Assembly: GCF_024181585.1 (NCBI RefSeq)
Contig: NZ_CP054258.1
Coordinates: 434,001 to 498,000 of the forward strand
Length of the DNA stretch: 64,000 nucleotides
Reading direction: 5' to 3'
Source: Treponema socranskii subsp. buccale
Lineage (GTDB): Bacteria > Spirochaetota > Spirochaetia > Treponematales > Treponemataceae
This document shows, piece by piece, positions 24,429-33,108 of the stretch. A program made the position numbers and the translations under genes. Each line of letters starts with the position of its first letter. The stretch's first letter is position 1. Under the pieces are notes generated by a model, which was not told the origin of the DNA, did not search any database, and was given only the letters and a program-made list of their open reading frames with translations.

Positions 24429-26828
24429 ATGGAAATAAGTCCGCAGCTGCGAAAGATATTATCGGTTTCGTTTTCCGATGCGAAATACGCCCGCCACGAA
24501 TTTTTTACGCCGGAGCATTTACTCAGCTCCGCGCTCGCCTTCGATTCGGTACGCGATCTGCTCGAATCGTGCGGTGCGGACGTCGCGACGATCCGTGATT
24601 ACGTCAACGAATACATCAAAAAAAACGTGCCCGTGTCCGCAGTGCAGGGGAACGGGCAGAGCGCCGAACCCGTCGAAACGCAGGGTTTTCAGGAAGTGAT
24701 GAACCGCGCCGTGTTTCACTGCGCGTCGAGCGACAAACAGATTCTCGATATCACCGATGTGCTTGTCAGTATGACGGAAGAAAAACGCAATTACTGTGCG
24801 TATTCGCTGCGCATGGGCGGCGTCGATACGCTCCGTCTTATCGAAGCGATCGGAGAAGCGAAACTTACCGATGAAAATCAATTTTTTTCCGATCCCGGCG
24901 ATGCGCAGCAGAAATTCATGCCGGGTATGCAAACAGCCGACGATGCGCGGCAGGAAAGTCCCCGGGGAACAAAACCGACGGCGTTAGAAAAATTTTGCGT
25001 CGATTTGACCGACGAAGCGAGGCGGGGCAAAATCGATTCGCTTATCGGACGGACGGAGGAAATCGACCGCACGATTCAGATTCTGTGCCGCCGTACGAAA
25101 AACAATCCGCTTTACGTCGGAGATGCGGGCGTCGGAAAGACGGCGATCGCGAACGGACTCGCGCTCAAGATTGCGCAAAATAAAGTACCGGATGCGATTA
25201 ATAATTTTTCAATCTACAGCCTCGATATGGGTTTGCTGCTCGCCGGTACGAAATTCCGCGGCGATTTTGAAGACCGTCTCAGAAAGATCACCGACGAACT
25301 GATGAAAAAAAAGCATGCGATTTTATTTATCGATGAGATCCATATGATCATGGGTGCCGGTACGAGCGGCAACAGTACGATGGATGCGGCGAATTTATTA
25401 AAGCCGGTTTTGTCGTCGGGGAAAATCCGCTGCATCGGTTCGACGACGCACGAAGAATATGCGAAAAATTTCGAAAAAGACAGAGCGCTCGCGCGCCGCT
25501 TTCAAAAGATCGATATCAAAGAACCGTCTCCCGAAGATACGCTGTCGATTTTAAAAGGGCTCCGCGAAAGGTACGAAAGCTACCACGGAGTGACATACAG
25601 CGATACGGCGCTCAAAGCTGCGGTCGATCTGTCGGTGCAGTATCTGCCGGACAGGCGCCTTCCCGACAAAGCGATCGACATTATCGACGAAGCTGGTTCG
25701 TACATGAAAATCAAAGCGAAGGGGGGATTTGCCCGCATGCGCGAAGCTTCCGCGCCTGAAAGCGATACCGCGCATACGCAGGAAGTCGTGCGTACAAATG
25801 CGCTTTCGAAAAAGCCCGTCGTCTCGACTTCTGTTATTAAAATGGTGACGGCAAAGATGGCGCGAGTGCCGCTTGAATCGGTGACGAGCGGAGAAAAAGA
25901 AAAGCTCCGCGACCTCGCCGACACGATACGCTCGGAAATCTTCGGACAGGATGAAGCGGTCGCTGCGGTGACAAAAGCGGTAAAAAGGGCGCGCGCGGGA
26001 TTTAACAATCCCGAACGGCCTGAAGCGAGTTTTTTATTCGTCGGTCCGACGGGCGTCGGCAAAACGGAGCTTGCGCGCTCGCTTTCCCGTACGCTCGGTG
26101 AAACGCTCTTGCGTTATGACATGAGCGAATATCAGGAAGAGTATACGGTGAGCCGACTCATCGGTTCGGCGCCCGGTTACGTCGGCTATGAAGAGGGCGG
26201 GCAGCTTACCGAAGACGTGCGCAAAAATCCGCATTCGATCGTGCTCTTCGACGAAATCGAAAAAGCGCATCCGAAAATTTACAACGTGCTGCTCCAAGTT
26301 ATGGACTACGGATTTCTCACCGACAATCAGGGGCGTAAAGCGGATTTTCGAAACTGTATCATCATCATGACGAGCAATGCCGGCGCACGCGACATGGAAA
26401 AGAGCAAAGTCGGTTTCGGTGCCGGAGACGCTGCGGATGAAAACGGTTCTCTTCGCGAAGCGGTCGAAAAAGCTTTTTCACCGGAATTTCGCAACCGGCT
26501 CGACGGCGTTATCGCGTTTTCTCATTTGGGAAAGGAGATCGTCGACGACATTGCAAAAAAAGAAGTCGCAAAACTCGCATCCCGCCTCGCGCAAAAAAAA
26601 GTCAAACTCGAAACGACCCCGCGTGCGATCGCCTATCTTTCGGAAAAAGGCTATTCGCGCGAATTCGGAGCGCGGAATATGGCTCGCACCGTCGAAGAAA
26701 AGATCGCATCTCCGCTTACCGACGAAGTGCTGTTCGGAAAACTTTCCGCGGGCGGTGAAGTGCGCGTCGACGTATCGCGCGGAAGCGACGGCACGGAAAC
26801 ATTGACTTTCGATTATGGAAAGCGTTGA
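24429..26828 (+). CDS. clpA: ATP-dependent Clp protease ATP-binding subunit ClpA
   Basis: A 799-residue AAA+ unfoldase that partners with ClpP and ClpS. The N-domain (about residues 1-150, starting MEISPQLRKILSVSFSDA) is of ClpA type. The first AAA module has Walker A GDAGVGKTAIA and Walker B ILFIDEIHMIMGAG; the second has GPTGVGKTELA and IVLFDEIEKAHP. No ClpB-type long middle coiled coil is present, which supports ClpA over ClpB or ClpC. ATG 24429 follows GTGGAAAG. An open frame continues upstream to 24357 but the family start is MEIS. ClpP is not in the window. Confidence 0.96.
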   Translation: MEISPQLRKILSVSFSDAKYARHEFFTPEHLLSSALAFDSVRDLLESCGADVATIRDYVNEYIKKNVPVSAVQGNGQSAEPVETQGFQEVMNRAVFHCASSDKQILDITDVLVSMTEEKRNYCAYSLRMGGVDTLRLIEAIGEAKLTDENQFFSDPGDAQQKFMPGMQTADDARQESPRGTKPTALEKFCVDLTDEARRGKIDSLIGRTEEIDRTIQILCRRTKNNPLYVGDAGVGKTAIANGLALKIAQNKVPDAINNFSIYSLDMGLLLAGTKFRGDFEDRLRKITDELMKKKHAILFIDEIHMIMGAGTSGNSTMDAANLLKPVLSSGKIRCIGSTTHEEYAKNFEKDRALARRFQKIDIKEPSPEDTLSILKGLRERYESYHGVTYSDTALKAAVDLSVQYLPDRRLPDKAIDIIDEAGSYMKIKAKGGFARMREASAPESDTAHTQEVVRTNALSKKPVVSTSVIKMVTAKMARVPLESVTSGEKEKLRDLADTIRSEIFGQDEAVAAVTKAVKRARAGFNNPERPEASFLFVGPTGVGKTELARSLSRTLGETLLRYDMSEYQEEYTVSRLIGSAPGYVGYEEGGQLTEDVRKNPHSIVLFDEIEKAHPKIYNVLLQVMDYGFLTDNQGRKADFRNCIIIMTSNAGARDMEKSKVGFGAGDAADENGSLREAVEKAFSPEFRNRLDGVIAFSHLGKEIVDDIAKKEVAKLASRLAQKKVKLETTPRAIAYLSEKGYSREFGARNMARTVEEKIASPLTDEVLFGKLSAGGEVRVDVSRGSDGTETLTFDYGKR

Positions 26829-27561
26829 TTGGCGGGAAGAGCTCGGTACCGAACGTTTCGGAAGCGATTTTGAATACACGCATTTTTTTATACGCGACCT
26901 CAGCCGAAACGGTTTGCTCGGCTATACGGAAATTCTGACGCCCCATCTCGTATTTTCCGCATATTTGCAGGGGATTTTCCCGTGGTATGACGAAAGCTCG
27001 GGCGATCCCGTTTTGTGGTGGAGTCCCGATCCGCGTTTCGTGCTTCCCGTAAATGAAATCCGCTTTCCGCGCAGTGCCGTAAAATTTTTAAAACACAGCC
27101 CGTATACGTATACCATCGATGCAGCTTTTTCCCGCGTCATCGAAAATTGCGCGCACGTGCATCGCGCCGGTCAGGACGGCACGTGGATAGGGGAGCGCAT
27201 GATCGATATCTACTGCGCGCTGCATGAACGCGGTATCGCGCATTCTGTCGAAGCGTGGCACGGAGACGAGCTTGCGGGCGGACTTTACGGAGTGCTCATC
27301 GGAAAAGTGTTTTGCGGCGAGTCGATGTTTACGCTTGAATCGAACGCGGGCAAAAGCGCGTTTATGCTTTTTGCAAAAGCGTTTGAAAGATGCGGCGGCG
27401 TTTTGATCGATTCGCAAGTGTATACGGAAAATATCGCACGATACGGCGGCCGCAATATAAGCCGCACGGCGTTTTTGCGCATGGAAAGCGAACTCTTGCC
27501 GCAAAAACTTTCAGGTGACTTGCACAAAGTTTTTGCCGAAATCGCACTGATGAAGCCGTAA
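26815..27561 (+). CDS. aat: Leucyl/phenylalanyl-tRNA--protein transferase
   Basis: Adds Leu or Phe from charged tRNA to N-terminal Lys or Arg, creating a ClpS-recognised N-degron. The 248-residue protein shows GIFPWYDES, LWWSPDPRFVL, TWIGERMIDIYCALHERGIAHSVEAW and GGLYGVLIGKVFCGESMF, all hallmarks of Aat. Its ATG overlaps the last 14 bases of clpA, so translation is probably coupled. Linking writer (Aat), reader (ClpS) and unfoldase (ClpA) in one cluster makes the whole bacterial N-end rule branch apart from ClpP co-expressed. Confidence 0.96.
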   Translation: MESVDWREELGTERFGSDFEYTHFFIRDLSRNGLLGYTEILTPHLVFSAYLQGIFPWYDESSGDPVLWWSPDPRFVLPVNEIRFPRSAVKFLKHSPYTYTIDAAFSRVIENCAHVHRAGQDGTWIGERMIDIYCALHERGIAHSVEAWHGDELAGGLYGVLIGKVFCGESMFTLESNAGKSAFMLFAKAFERCGGVLIDSQVYTENIARYGGRNISRTAFLRMESELLPQKLSGDLHKVFAEIALMKP

Positions 27562-27562
27562 G

Positions 27563-27585
27563 CCGAAAACGCTCAGCGCGTTTTT
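27563..27585 (+). terminator. Hairpin after aat
   Basis: AACGC-TCAGC-GCGTT followed by TTTT lies directly after the aat stop codon and looks like a short intrinsic terminator. Confidence 0.55.
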
Positions 27586-27618
27586 TATCGGAGACGCTTG
27601 CAATTTTTCCGCGCCGGC

Positions 27619-27647
27619 TTGCGAGATATCAAATAATGCGCTACACT
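27619..27647 (+). promoter_or_regulatory. ACT-protein promoter, leaderless spacing
   Basis: TTGCGA (27619-27624), 17-bp spacer, TACACT (27642-27647), then 6 nt to ATG 27654. Confidence 0.55.
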
Positions 27648-27653
27648 CGTTTT

Positions 27654-27923
27654 ATGAATGCAATTATCACCGTCGTCGGCTCGGATAAGGTCGGCATCAT
27701 CGCAAAAGTGAGCGGTTTTCTCGCCGAACACAAAGTCAATATAGCCGATATTTCGCAGACGATCCTTTCCGGAAAATTCGTTATGATGATGATGGTAGAT
27801 CTCGACGGCGCCGATATTTCGATCGAAGATCTCCGCGCTGAAATGAATAAAACCGCAGACGCTATGGGCGTCGAAATCAACATCATGAGCGAAAAAGTGT
27901 TTTCCGCAATGCATCGGATTTGA
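27654..27923 (+). CDS. ACT-domain protein (UPF0237 family)
   Basis: An 89-residue protein that is one ACT domain plus a short C-terminal helix: AIITVVGSDKVGIIAKVSGFLAEHKVNIADISQTIL then FVMMMMVDLD. It matches the small stand-alone ACT proteins of the UPF0237 group, thought to bind an amino acid and regulate a partner. Those are often next to a PFL-like/DUF711 gene, which is not present here. ATG 27654 (MNAIITVVG) is the family-like start; the in-frame 27636 start would fall inside the promoter spacer and -10 box. Confidence 0.88.
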   Translation: MNAIITVVGSDKVGIIAKVSGFLAEHKVNIADISQTILSGKFVMMMMVDLDGADISIEDLRAEMNKTADAMGVEINIMSEKVFSAMHRI

Positions 27924-27989
27924 TCGCAGGCGCCGGCGGATTTTACGCCGCGTCGTATTGGGGTGATAAAAGCGTATTCGTTTTCCGAT

Positions 27990-28050
27990 AAAAAAATACG
28001 GGCGATTCGAACCGCGCGATTCCATAGTGCGCACAGCCCGTCCGCCCGTA
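27990..28050 (-). terminator. Probable terminator of the ABC permease gene
   Basis: TACGGGCG (27997-28004) and CGCCCGTA (28043-28050) pair on the minus strand across a ~38-nt loop and are followed by TTTTTTTA. It lies about 20 nt after the permease stop codon. Confidence 0.55.
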
Positions 28051-28071
28051 CAAACGATTTTTCGAATTGAT

Positions 28072-29865
28072 TTACGCGCCGCCGACACCCTTGTCGATCG
28101 AAGCGCCGGTCGCTTTATTTACGGTAAAATTGATAAGCAATACGAGTACGATGATCATAAGGTTGATCGCGTTGCCGTACTGCGTATAGCCTTTTTCGTT
28201 GAACTGCATGAGCATCGTCGTAAGCACTTTGTTTTGCGGTGTGACGAGGAGTGCGAACAGCGAAAGCTCTCTCATGCACGAAATAAACGGCAGCAAAAAT
28301 CCCGACAGAAACGTCGCCTTTTGAATCGGAACGATGATGTGCGACATGCGCTTTATCCACGGCACGCCGACGATGACGGCGGCTTCTTCGATTTCGTTTG
28401 AAAGCTGCAGCATGGCGTTGACGCCGCTGCGCGATGCGAAAGGAAGATATTTTACCGAGCCGATGAGCGCGAGGATAAAAAACGAACCGTATAAAAACGG
28501 TATCTTCGTCGCAATCGAAAGGTAGATCGCGCCGAACGCCATCGACGGCATGAGGTACGGGAAAAACGCGAGATTGTTGACGAAGGTTGCCAATTTCGAC
28601 CCGCGCCGTTTTCCGATCGCATAGCCGATAAGGATGCCGCTCGTGCCGGCGACGACGGAACACACGACCGACAGGCGGAGACTGTTCCACAGCGTGCGCC
28701 ATACGTCGGCGCTCATGAGGATGCCCGCGTCCATGCCGTTTTCGAGGGCGGATTCGCCGCGTCCGATCCAAAAGTCGAGCGTAAAATTTTTCAGCGAATA
28801 ATCGCCGGGCAGGAGCAGCACCGATTCAAGGGCAAAGGTGATGAGCGGTACGATCGCGATAAAGCACAGGAGGACGACGAGGAAGGCCGAAAGCGGTGTC
28901 CGTGCGCCGCGAAGGTTCACGAGCGAAATCTGCGAAGATTTTCCGGTGATCGTCGTAAACGATTTTCGCCTGCCGGTAAACCATTGATTCAATCCGAGTA
29001 TGCCGATGCCGAATAAAATCATCGTAAACGCGATGATGTATCCCTGGCCTTGGAAGTTGCCGTTCATCATCGTGTACATCTTTGTCGTGAGCACCCAAAA
29101 GCGCACGGGCGATCCGAGAAAAACCGGAACGGCGTATGCGCTCATCGCGGAGGCGAACACGAGCAGAAAAGTCGAAAGAAGGGCGGGCATGACGATCGGC
29201 AGCGTGATTTTCCGCATGATCTTTGCGCGGCTCGCTTTTAAAATCGTCGCAGCTTCTTCGAGGTTCGCATCCATATTGCGCAGGATGCCGCCGATGAGGA
29301 TGTAGGCGAACGGCGAATAGTGGAGTCCGAGCACGACGGAGCAGGGGAAAAGTCCGTAGACGAACCATTCAGGCATTGCGATGCCCGTGAGCGCCGTAAA
29401 GATGCCCGTGATGCCCATACCGACGTTCGTATTTCTGAAAAAGTTCGTCCAAAACATCGCGAGCGTCCACGACGGCATGATATACGGAAAGACGAATACG
29501 AACGAAATAAATTTTTTGTATTTGAGATTCGATCTCGTAATGAGCCACGCGACCGCCCCGCCGAAAAAAATCGCGATGACGGACGCGACGATCGCCATGA
29601 GAACCGTATTCAGCAGCGGACGGTAAAAATTATTAACGGAATATTCGCCGCCTGCGAGCAGTCTCTTCCAGTGGTACGGCGTGAGCGCGCCGGTCGGCTT
29701 GCGTATGAGCTGCATTTCCATCGGGTGAACGCTGTAGGTTTCCAATACGAGCGAAAGCAGCGGATACAGCGTCAACGCCGCGAGCAAAACGAAAAATACG
29801 ACAAGGATGACATTTGCGGGATTTTGCAAAAACGTCTTAATGCGATTCGCCGCTTTTTTTGACAT
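28072..29865 (-). CDS. ABC transporter permease, duplicated (iron/FbpB-like)
   Basis: A 597-residue inner-membrane protein made of two fused permease domains of about six helices each, as in FbpB/FutB ferric iron permeases. Each half has an EAA loop that contacts the ATPase: EEAATILKASRAKIMRKITLPIVMPAL near residue 225 and IEEAAVIVGVPWIKRMSHIIVPIQ near 510. It lies immediately after the binding lipoprotein gene on the same strand. ATG 29865 has GGGAG 5 nt upstream; an ATG four codons earlier lacks a site. No ATP-binding subunit follows, since the next gene is convergent, so the ATPase must be elsewhere. Substrate (ferric iron, phosphonate, thiamine or other) is not certain. Confidence 0.88.
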   Translation of the reverse strand: MSKKAANRIKTFLQNPANVILVVFFVLLAALTLYPLLSLVLETYSVHPMEMQLIRKPTGALTPYHWKRLLAGGEYSVNNFYRPLLNTVLMAIVASVIAIFFGGAVAWLITRSNLKYKKFISFVFVFPYIMPSWTLAMFWTNFFRNTNVGMGITGIFTALTGIAMPEWFVYGLFPCSVVLGLHYSPFAYILIGGILRNMDANLEEAATILKASRAKIMRKITLPIVMPALLSTFLLVFASAMSAYAVPVFLGSPVRFWVLTTKMYTMMNGNFQGQGYIIAFTMILFGIGILGLNQWFTGRRKSFTTITGKSSQISLVNLRGARTPLSAFLVVLLCFIAIVPLITFALESVLLLPGDYSLKNFTLDFWIGRGESALENGMDAGILMSADVWRTLWNSLRLSVVCSVVAGTSGILIGYAIGKRRGSKLATFVNNLAFFPYLMPSMAFGAIYLSIATKIPFLYGSFFILALIGSVKYLPFASRSGVNAMLQLSNEIEEAAVIVGVPWIKRMSHIIVPIQKATFLSGFLLPFISCMRELSLFALLVTPQNKVLTTMLMQFNEKGYTQYGNAINLMIIVLVLLINFTVNKATGASIDKGVGGA

Positions 29866-29881
29866 GACAGCTCCCATCAGG

Positions 29882-31069
29882 CTATTTGGTCAGATTTTTT
29901 GAAATGAATTCGAAAACGTCCGCGTACGCTTCATTGATGTATTCGGGATCTTCCATGACGAGGCGCGTTTTCCAATACGAAAGCGGCTGGTCGCCTTTAT
30001 TTACCGGAATGCTCGCGTTCGAAGAATACGCACCGATGTTTTTTGCCCACGGAGCGTATCCCGCCGCCGTTACCAAATGTTCGACAAAGAGCATGGACGT
30101 GTAGGGCATCGTCGTCGTTTTGACGATCTGGACATAGAGCGGATACATAAAGCCCGCAAAGGGGTCAACCGTCGTATTTTTGCCGTCCGCATAGTACGAA
30201 GCGATTTCAAGATTTTCGGTACGCACCGTCTTCGAGCGGAGTTTACTCAACACGAAGAGACCGATTTTTCCGGACGCTTCGGCATTGGAAATCTGTTCCG
30301 CTATCGTCGTGTCGGTATTGCCGAACGAGCAGTTGTGCAGGAATTCCGCAATCCATTTATAGCCGGCATTTTTGTAACTGCCGAGCTGAATGTCTTTTCC
30401 GTACAAGTTTTTATACGCTTTTGCGAGCTTATCCGCCCACGTTTTATTCGTCAGCATGATGAGGAAGTTTTCGTTTACCTTTTCCGTTTCGGGGCTTTTG
30501 AAAAACACTCTGCCTTTCATCGCGGGTTCGGTCAGCTGCCACACGTTCGTGATCGCAGGGACATTCGAACCGACCGTATTGAAGATAAAAAGCTTGTCGA
30601 TATATTGCTGCACGAGCGGCACTTTGTCCGCGCCGTCGATGTTCGACGCGACGGATGCCGGAACGTAGTTTATGAGATTTCCCGTATCGACCATCTGCAC
30701 TTTCATCACCGCGCCGTTTTGCGTCAGTACGACATCCGCGCCGTCGATCTTTCCGCTGATTTCCGCCTGCAGTTTCGTATAGATTTCGCTGTCTTTGACA
30801 TTCGTCGTTTCGACGTCGATGCCGTATAATTCGGTAAATGCCTTTGCTGCGCTCGCGATGCGTGAACTCGTTCCGTACGCTTTGAATACGGTACCGGCCG
30901 ATTTTGCCGCCGCCGCTTCTTCTTTCGCTTTTGCGACGAGTTCATCGTGCGACATATTTTTTGCCGCGTCGATCGTTTGCCTGACGTTCATCTTTTGCGC
31001 ATTTTTTGAACAGGAAGCGAGTACGCACAGCGATGCGCATAAAACGATTCCGGTCAGCATTTTTTTCAT
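29882..31069 (-). CDS. ABC transporter substrate-binding lipoprotein (Fe3+-type family)
   Basis: A 395-residue extracellular solute-binding protein. The signal peptide ends LASC, giving lipidated Cys20. The mature protein has the family-1-like pattern FKAYGTSSRIASAAKAFTELYGIDVETTNVKDSEIYTKLQAEI and KGRVFFKSPETEKVNENFLIMLTNKTWADKLAKAYKNLYG. It sits 16 nt upstream of the fused permease gene and probably hands substrate to it. ATG 31069 follows a TTTGGAGG site; an ATG at 31081 lies in the ribosome binding region. Conserved tyrosines typical of ferric binding are not unambiguous, so the substrate is left open. Confidence 0.87.
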   Translation of the reverse strand: MKKMLTGIVLCASLCVLASCSKNAQKMNVRQTIDAAKNMSHDELVAKAKEEAAAAKSAGTVFKAYGTSSRIASAAKAFTELYGIDVETTNVKDSEIYTKLQAEISGKIDGADVVLTQNGAVMKVQMVDTGNLINYVPASVASNIDGADKVPLVQQYIDKLFIFNTVGSNVPAITNVWQLTEPAMKGRVFFKSPETEKVNENFLIMLTNKTWADKLAKAYKNLYGKDIQLGSYKNAGYKWIAEFLHNCSFGNTDTTIAEQISNAEASGKIGLFVLSKLRSKTVRTENLEIASYYADGKNTTVDPFAGFMYPLYVQIVKTTTMPYTSMLFVEHLVTAAGYAPWAKNIGAYSSNASIPVNKGDQPLSYWKTRLVMEDPEYINEAYADVFEFISKNLTK

Positions 31070-31117
31070 AGAATCCTCCAAACAAATTTCATAACGATTT
31101 GATTTTTTTATGTGACG

Positions 31118-31138
31118 GGCTGAAATTATCGTTCAGCC
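31118..31138. promoter_or_regulatory. Palindromic operator-like site before the binding protein
   Basis: GGCTGAA-N7-TTCAGCC, a perfect 7-bp inverted repeat, lies about 5-25 nt after the predicted start of transcription, where a repressor would block elongation or RNA could fold. The regulator is not identified. Confidence 0.45.
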
Positions 31139-31149
31139 GACAATATTTC

Positions 31150-31179
31150 ATTGTACTACGGATTTTTGTTGTGTGTCAA
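31150..31179 (-). promoter_or_regulatory. Promoter of the ABC transporter operon
   Basis: Minus strand TTGACA (31174-31179), 18-bp spacer, TACAAT (31150-31155). The leader would be about 75 nt and the gene has a normal Shine-Dalgarno sequence. Confidence 0.6.
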
Positions 31180-31189
31180 ATATTTTGTC

Positions 31190-31561
31190 GAATGTCGAGA
31201 TTTGAAAGTATGCGTGAATAAAGCTATGCTTTCGGCGAGAACGGCTACGATACAATTTTTCGTAATCGTACACAATCGCGGCTCTCACAGCGGGTTCCCC
31301 GCTTACGCTCCGGTTGTGCTTTTAAGCGAGGCTTCCGCAAGCTGAACGCACAAAGTCACACGCGGGTCTCCCGCTGCTGCGCCGCATCACGTACGCTTCC
31401 GCGATTTTGTCATACAGCCGGAACCTCGCCTTTGCACACTTTTATTCGTTTTCAAAACTCGCCATTCCGACGTTACACGAAACTGATGGAAAAGGGACTG
31501 TCTCAAAAGCGATTACTTTTTCGACAGTCCTGCGAGTTTTAAAAAACTCAAAATTGAACCT
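31190..31561 (+). repeat. Family A repeat, long variant, with a small hairpin insert
   Basis: Matches 7491-7850 over most of its length, from GAATGTCGAG to an AACTC-type end. Near the end (about 31496-31534) it carries an extra hairpin, GGACTGTC ... GACAGTCC, not present in the other copies. No gene is supported between 31070 and 31570. Confidence 0.75.
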
Positions 31562-31570
31562 TTTAGTATG

Positions 31571-32842
31571 TTAAAACGTGATGATCTCTTCATACACTTG
31601 AATTGCGAACTGATCGGTCATACCGGAAATATATTCGATGACGCATTTTTGGTACGACTCGTTGTCGTTTATATCGAACACTTCGGCCGTGTTGCAGCGG
31701 AGGATTTTTTTGCGGTCTTCCTGCCCGAGCGGCGCGTAGTTTGCGTATTTGACGAGCCAGTCTTCATAGGTCGCGCACAGAGAGGGATAATAGCGCAGCG
31801 CCTGCCGGGCGCGTCCGTTTTGCGCGTAGGGCTGCACGCGCATGAGCACTTCGTACAGCGTTTTGATGATATCCGACGCGTAGTGCATGAATTCTTCTAT
31901 GCGCCAGTGCGCATAGATCCGCCGATAATTGAATTTTTTCAGTTCGATAATAAAACGAAAATACTCGTCCGAAAAGCGCAATCCGTTTTCGGGACTCGAC
32001 TGCGTGCACAAGTCGACGATTAAATCGTTTATCAAAACGGTCGTGTTGACCGCTTTGCCGCTTCGAAACGCACCCTTCGCTTTGCCGTCGATGCCGAGCG
32101 TCGTCGCAACGATTTCGCGCAGTTCGCGGTACGACGTCATATCGAGCATGTGGTATGCCCGCGCGTCTTCGATGTCCCGTCCCAAGTACGCGATTTTATC
32201 GGCGATCTTTACGACGCAGCCTTCCCACGTGTACGGCTGTACGATACCCGGCCGCTTTATCGAATAGAGATCGATCGCTTCAGTCCGCGGCATGATACCC
32301 TGCTGATCGATTTCGCCGCAGTGGCAGATAAGCCCGTCTCGCACCGCATACGTCAAATTGAGCGGCTGTTCGATACCATCGGGATCGGCAAGCGTTTCGA
32401 TATAGTCTGCAAAAAAAAGGCTGTTGCGTTCGTGCCAGAATTTTTTCGGTGCATTGACGCCCGTTTTTTGTTCAAGGAGCGAGTTGAGACAGTTTTCTCC
32501 GTGGTGACCGAAAGGCGCGTGACCGATATCGTGCCCGATCGCGATTGCAGCGGCAAGCCTTTCGTTCAAGCCGAGATATTTTGCGATTTCGGATGCGACC
32601 GAAGCGACGTGCAGTACGTGTTCCATGCGCGTACACGTATGATCGTTGTGCGGCGCAAAAAAAACCTGCGTTTTATGCTTTAAGCGGCTGAATGCGCGGC
32701 AGTGCAAAAGCCGCGTATAATCGCGCTCGAAGTCGGATCTGATTTCGTTGCCTCTGCCGTACAGCGGTACTTCGCGCTTTATGCATTCCGCCCAATTTTT
32801 GCGTTCGGGACAGCATCTCACGTCTTTAAAAGAATCTTTCAT
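31571..32842 (-). CDS. dgt: Deoxyguanosinetriphosphate triphosphohydrolase-like HD protein
   Basis: Cytosolic dNTP triphosphohydrolase of the HD superfamily, 423 residues. Metal and substrate motifs are intact: RDYTRLLHCRAFSRLKHKTQVFFAPHNDHTCTRMEHVLHVASVA, then the HD pair in AIAIGHDIGHAPFGHHGE, and IADKIAYLGRDIEDA. The length fits the shorter dGTPase-like branch rather than E. coli Dgt, so it may act on several dNTPs. The start has a perfect TATAAT box 9 nt upstream and no ribosome binding site. Its role is control of the dNTP pool, which also limits phage replication in some bacteria. Confidence 0.92.
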   Translation of the reverse strand: MKDSFKDVRCCPERKNWAECIKREVPLYGRGNEIRSDFERDYTRLLHCRAFSRLKHKTQVFFAPHNDHTCTRMEHVLHVASVASEIAKYLGLNERLAAAIAIGHDIGHAPFGHHGENCLNSLLEQKTGVNAPKKFWHERNSLFFADYIETLADPDGIEQPLNLTYAVRDGLICHCGEIDQQGIMPRTEAIDLYSIKRPGIVQPYTWEGCVVKIADKIAYLGRDIEDARAYHMLDMTSYRELREIVATTLGIDGKAKGAFRSGKAVNTTVLINDLIVDLCTQSSPENGLRFSDEYFRFIIELKKFNYRRIYAHWRIEEFMHYASDIIKTLYEVLMRVQPYAQNGRARQALRYYPSLCATYEDWLVKYANYAPLGQEDRKKILRCNTAEVFDINDNESYQKCVIEYISGMTDQFAIQVYEEIITF

Positions 32843-32851
32843 ACGGCGGCT

Positions 32852-32880
32852 ATTATATCACGGAAAAAGAACGGTAGTAA
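32852..32880 (-). promoter_or_regulatory. dgt promoter, near-leaderless
   Basis: Minus strand TTACTA (32875-32880), 17-bp spacer, TATAAT (32852-32857), then 9 nt to the ATG. Confidence 0.55.
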
Positions 32881-32890
32881 GTGCGCGGTT

Positions 32891-33006
32891 AAAAAAAATA
32901 AGGTCACTGTTAAAAGGAGGAAAAACAGTGACCTTTGCGTTTGCATATAATGCTTACACTCTATAAACGACGGATGCGGAAAATGGTTACAACCGAAGAA
33001 AAAATT
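32891..33006 (-). ncRNA. Candidate sRNA with anti-Shine-Dalgarno terminator loop
   Basis: On the minus strand a 12-bp perfect stem, AAGGTCACTGTT/AACAGTGACCTT (32900-32935), closes a 12-nt loop TTTCCTCCTTTT and is followed by ATTTTTTTT, a textbook intrinsic terminator. The transcript it ends cannot be a gene message: dgt starts further downstream and the divergent permease starts at 33109. A TATAAT box on the minus strand (33013-33018) would start an RNA of about 115 nt; its -35 is poor. The CCUCC loop could pair with Shine-Dalgarno sequences. Confidence 0.5.
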
Positions 33007-33071
33007 ATGAAAATTATAAAGCATAAAGTCGATAAATTTACGGCACGTAGGCTCGCAATACAATCGTGTGA

Positions 33072-33100
33072 TTTACCTGCGGCTTTTTTTTCTGTATACT
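33072..33100 (+). promoter_or_regulatory. SLC13/ArsB-like permease promoter, leaderless spacing
   Basis: TTTACC (33072-33077), 17-bp spacer, TATACT (33095-33100), then 8 nt to ATG 33109. Confidence 0.55.
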
Positions 33101-33108
33101 TTTTAACT

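Noticed and set aside
27997-28050. tRNA-like segment on the minus strand with a 7-bp acceptor-like stem and GGTTCGAAT
   Set aside because: It is only ~54 nt long, the supposed T-stem does not pair, and there is no anticodon arm. The stem with a following T run is better explained as the permease terminator.
32935-33108. 58-residue N-terminal extension of the SLC13/ArsB-like permease
   Set aside because: It contains the permease promoter, has no ribosome binding site and is unlike the family; ATG 33109 fits better.
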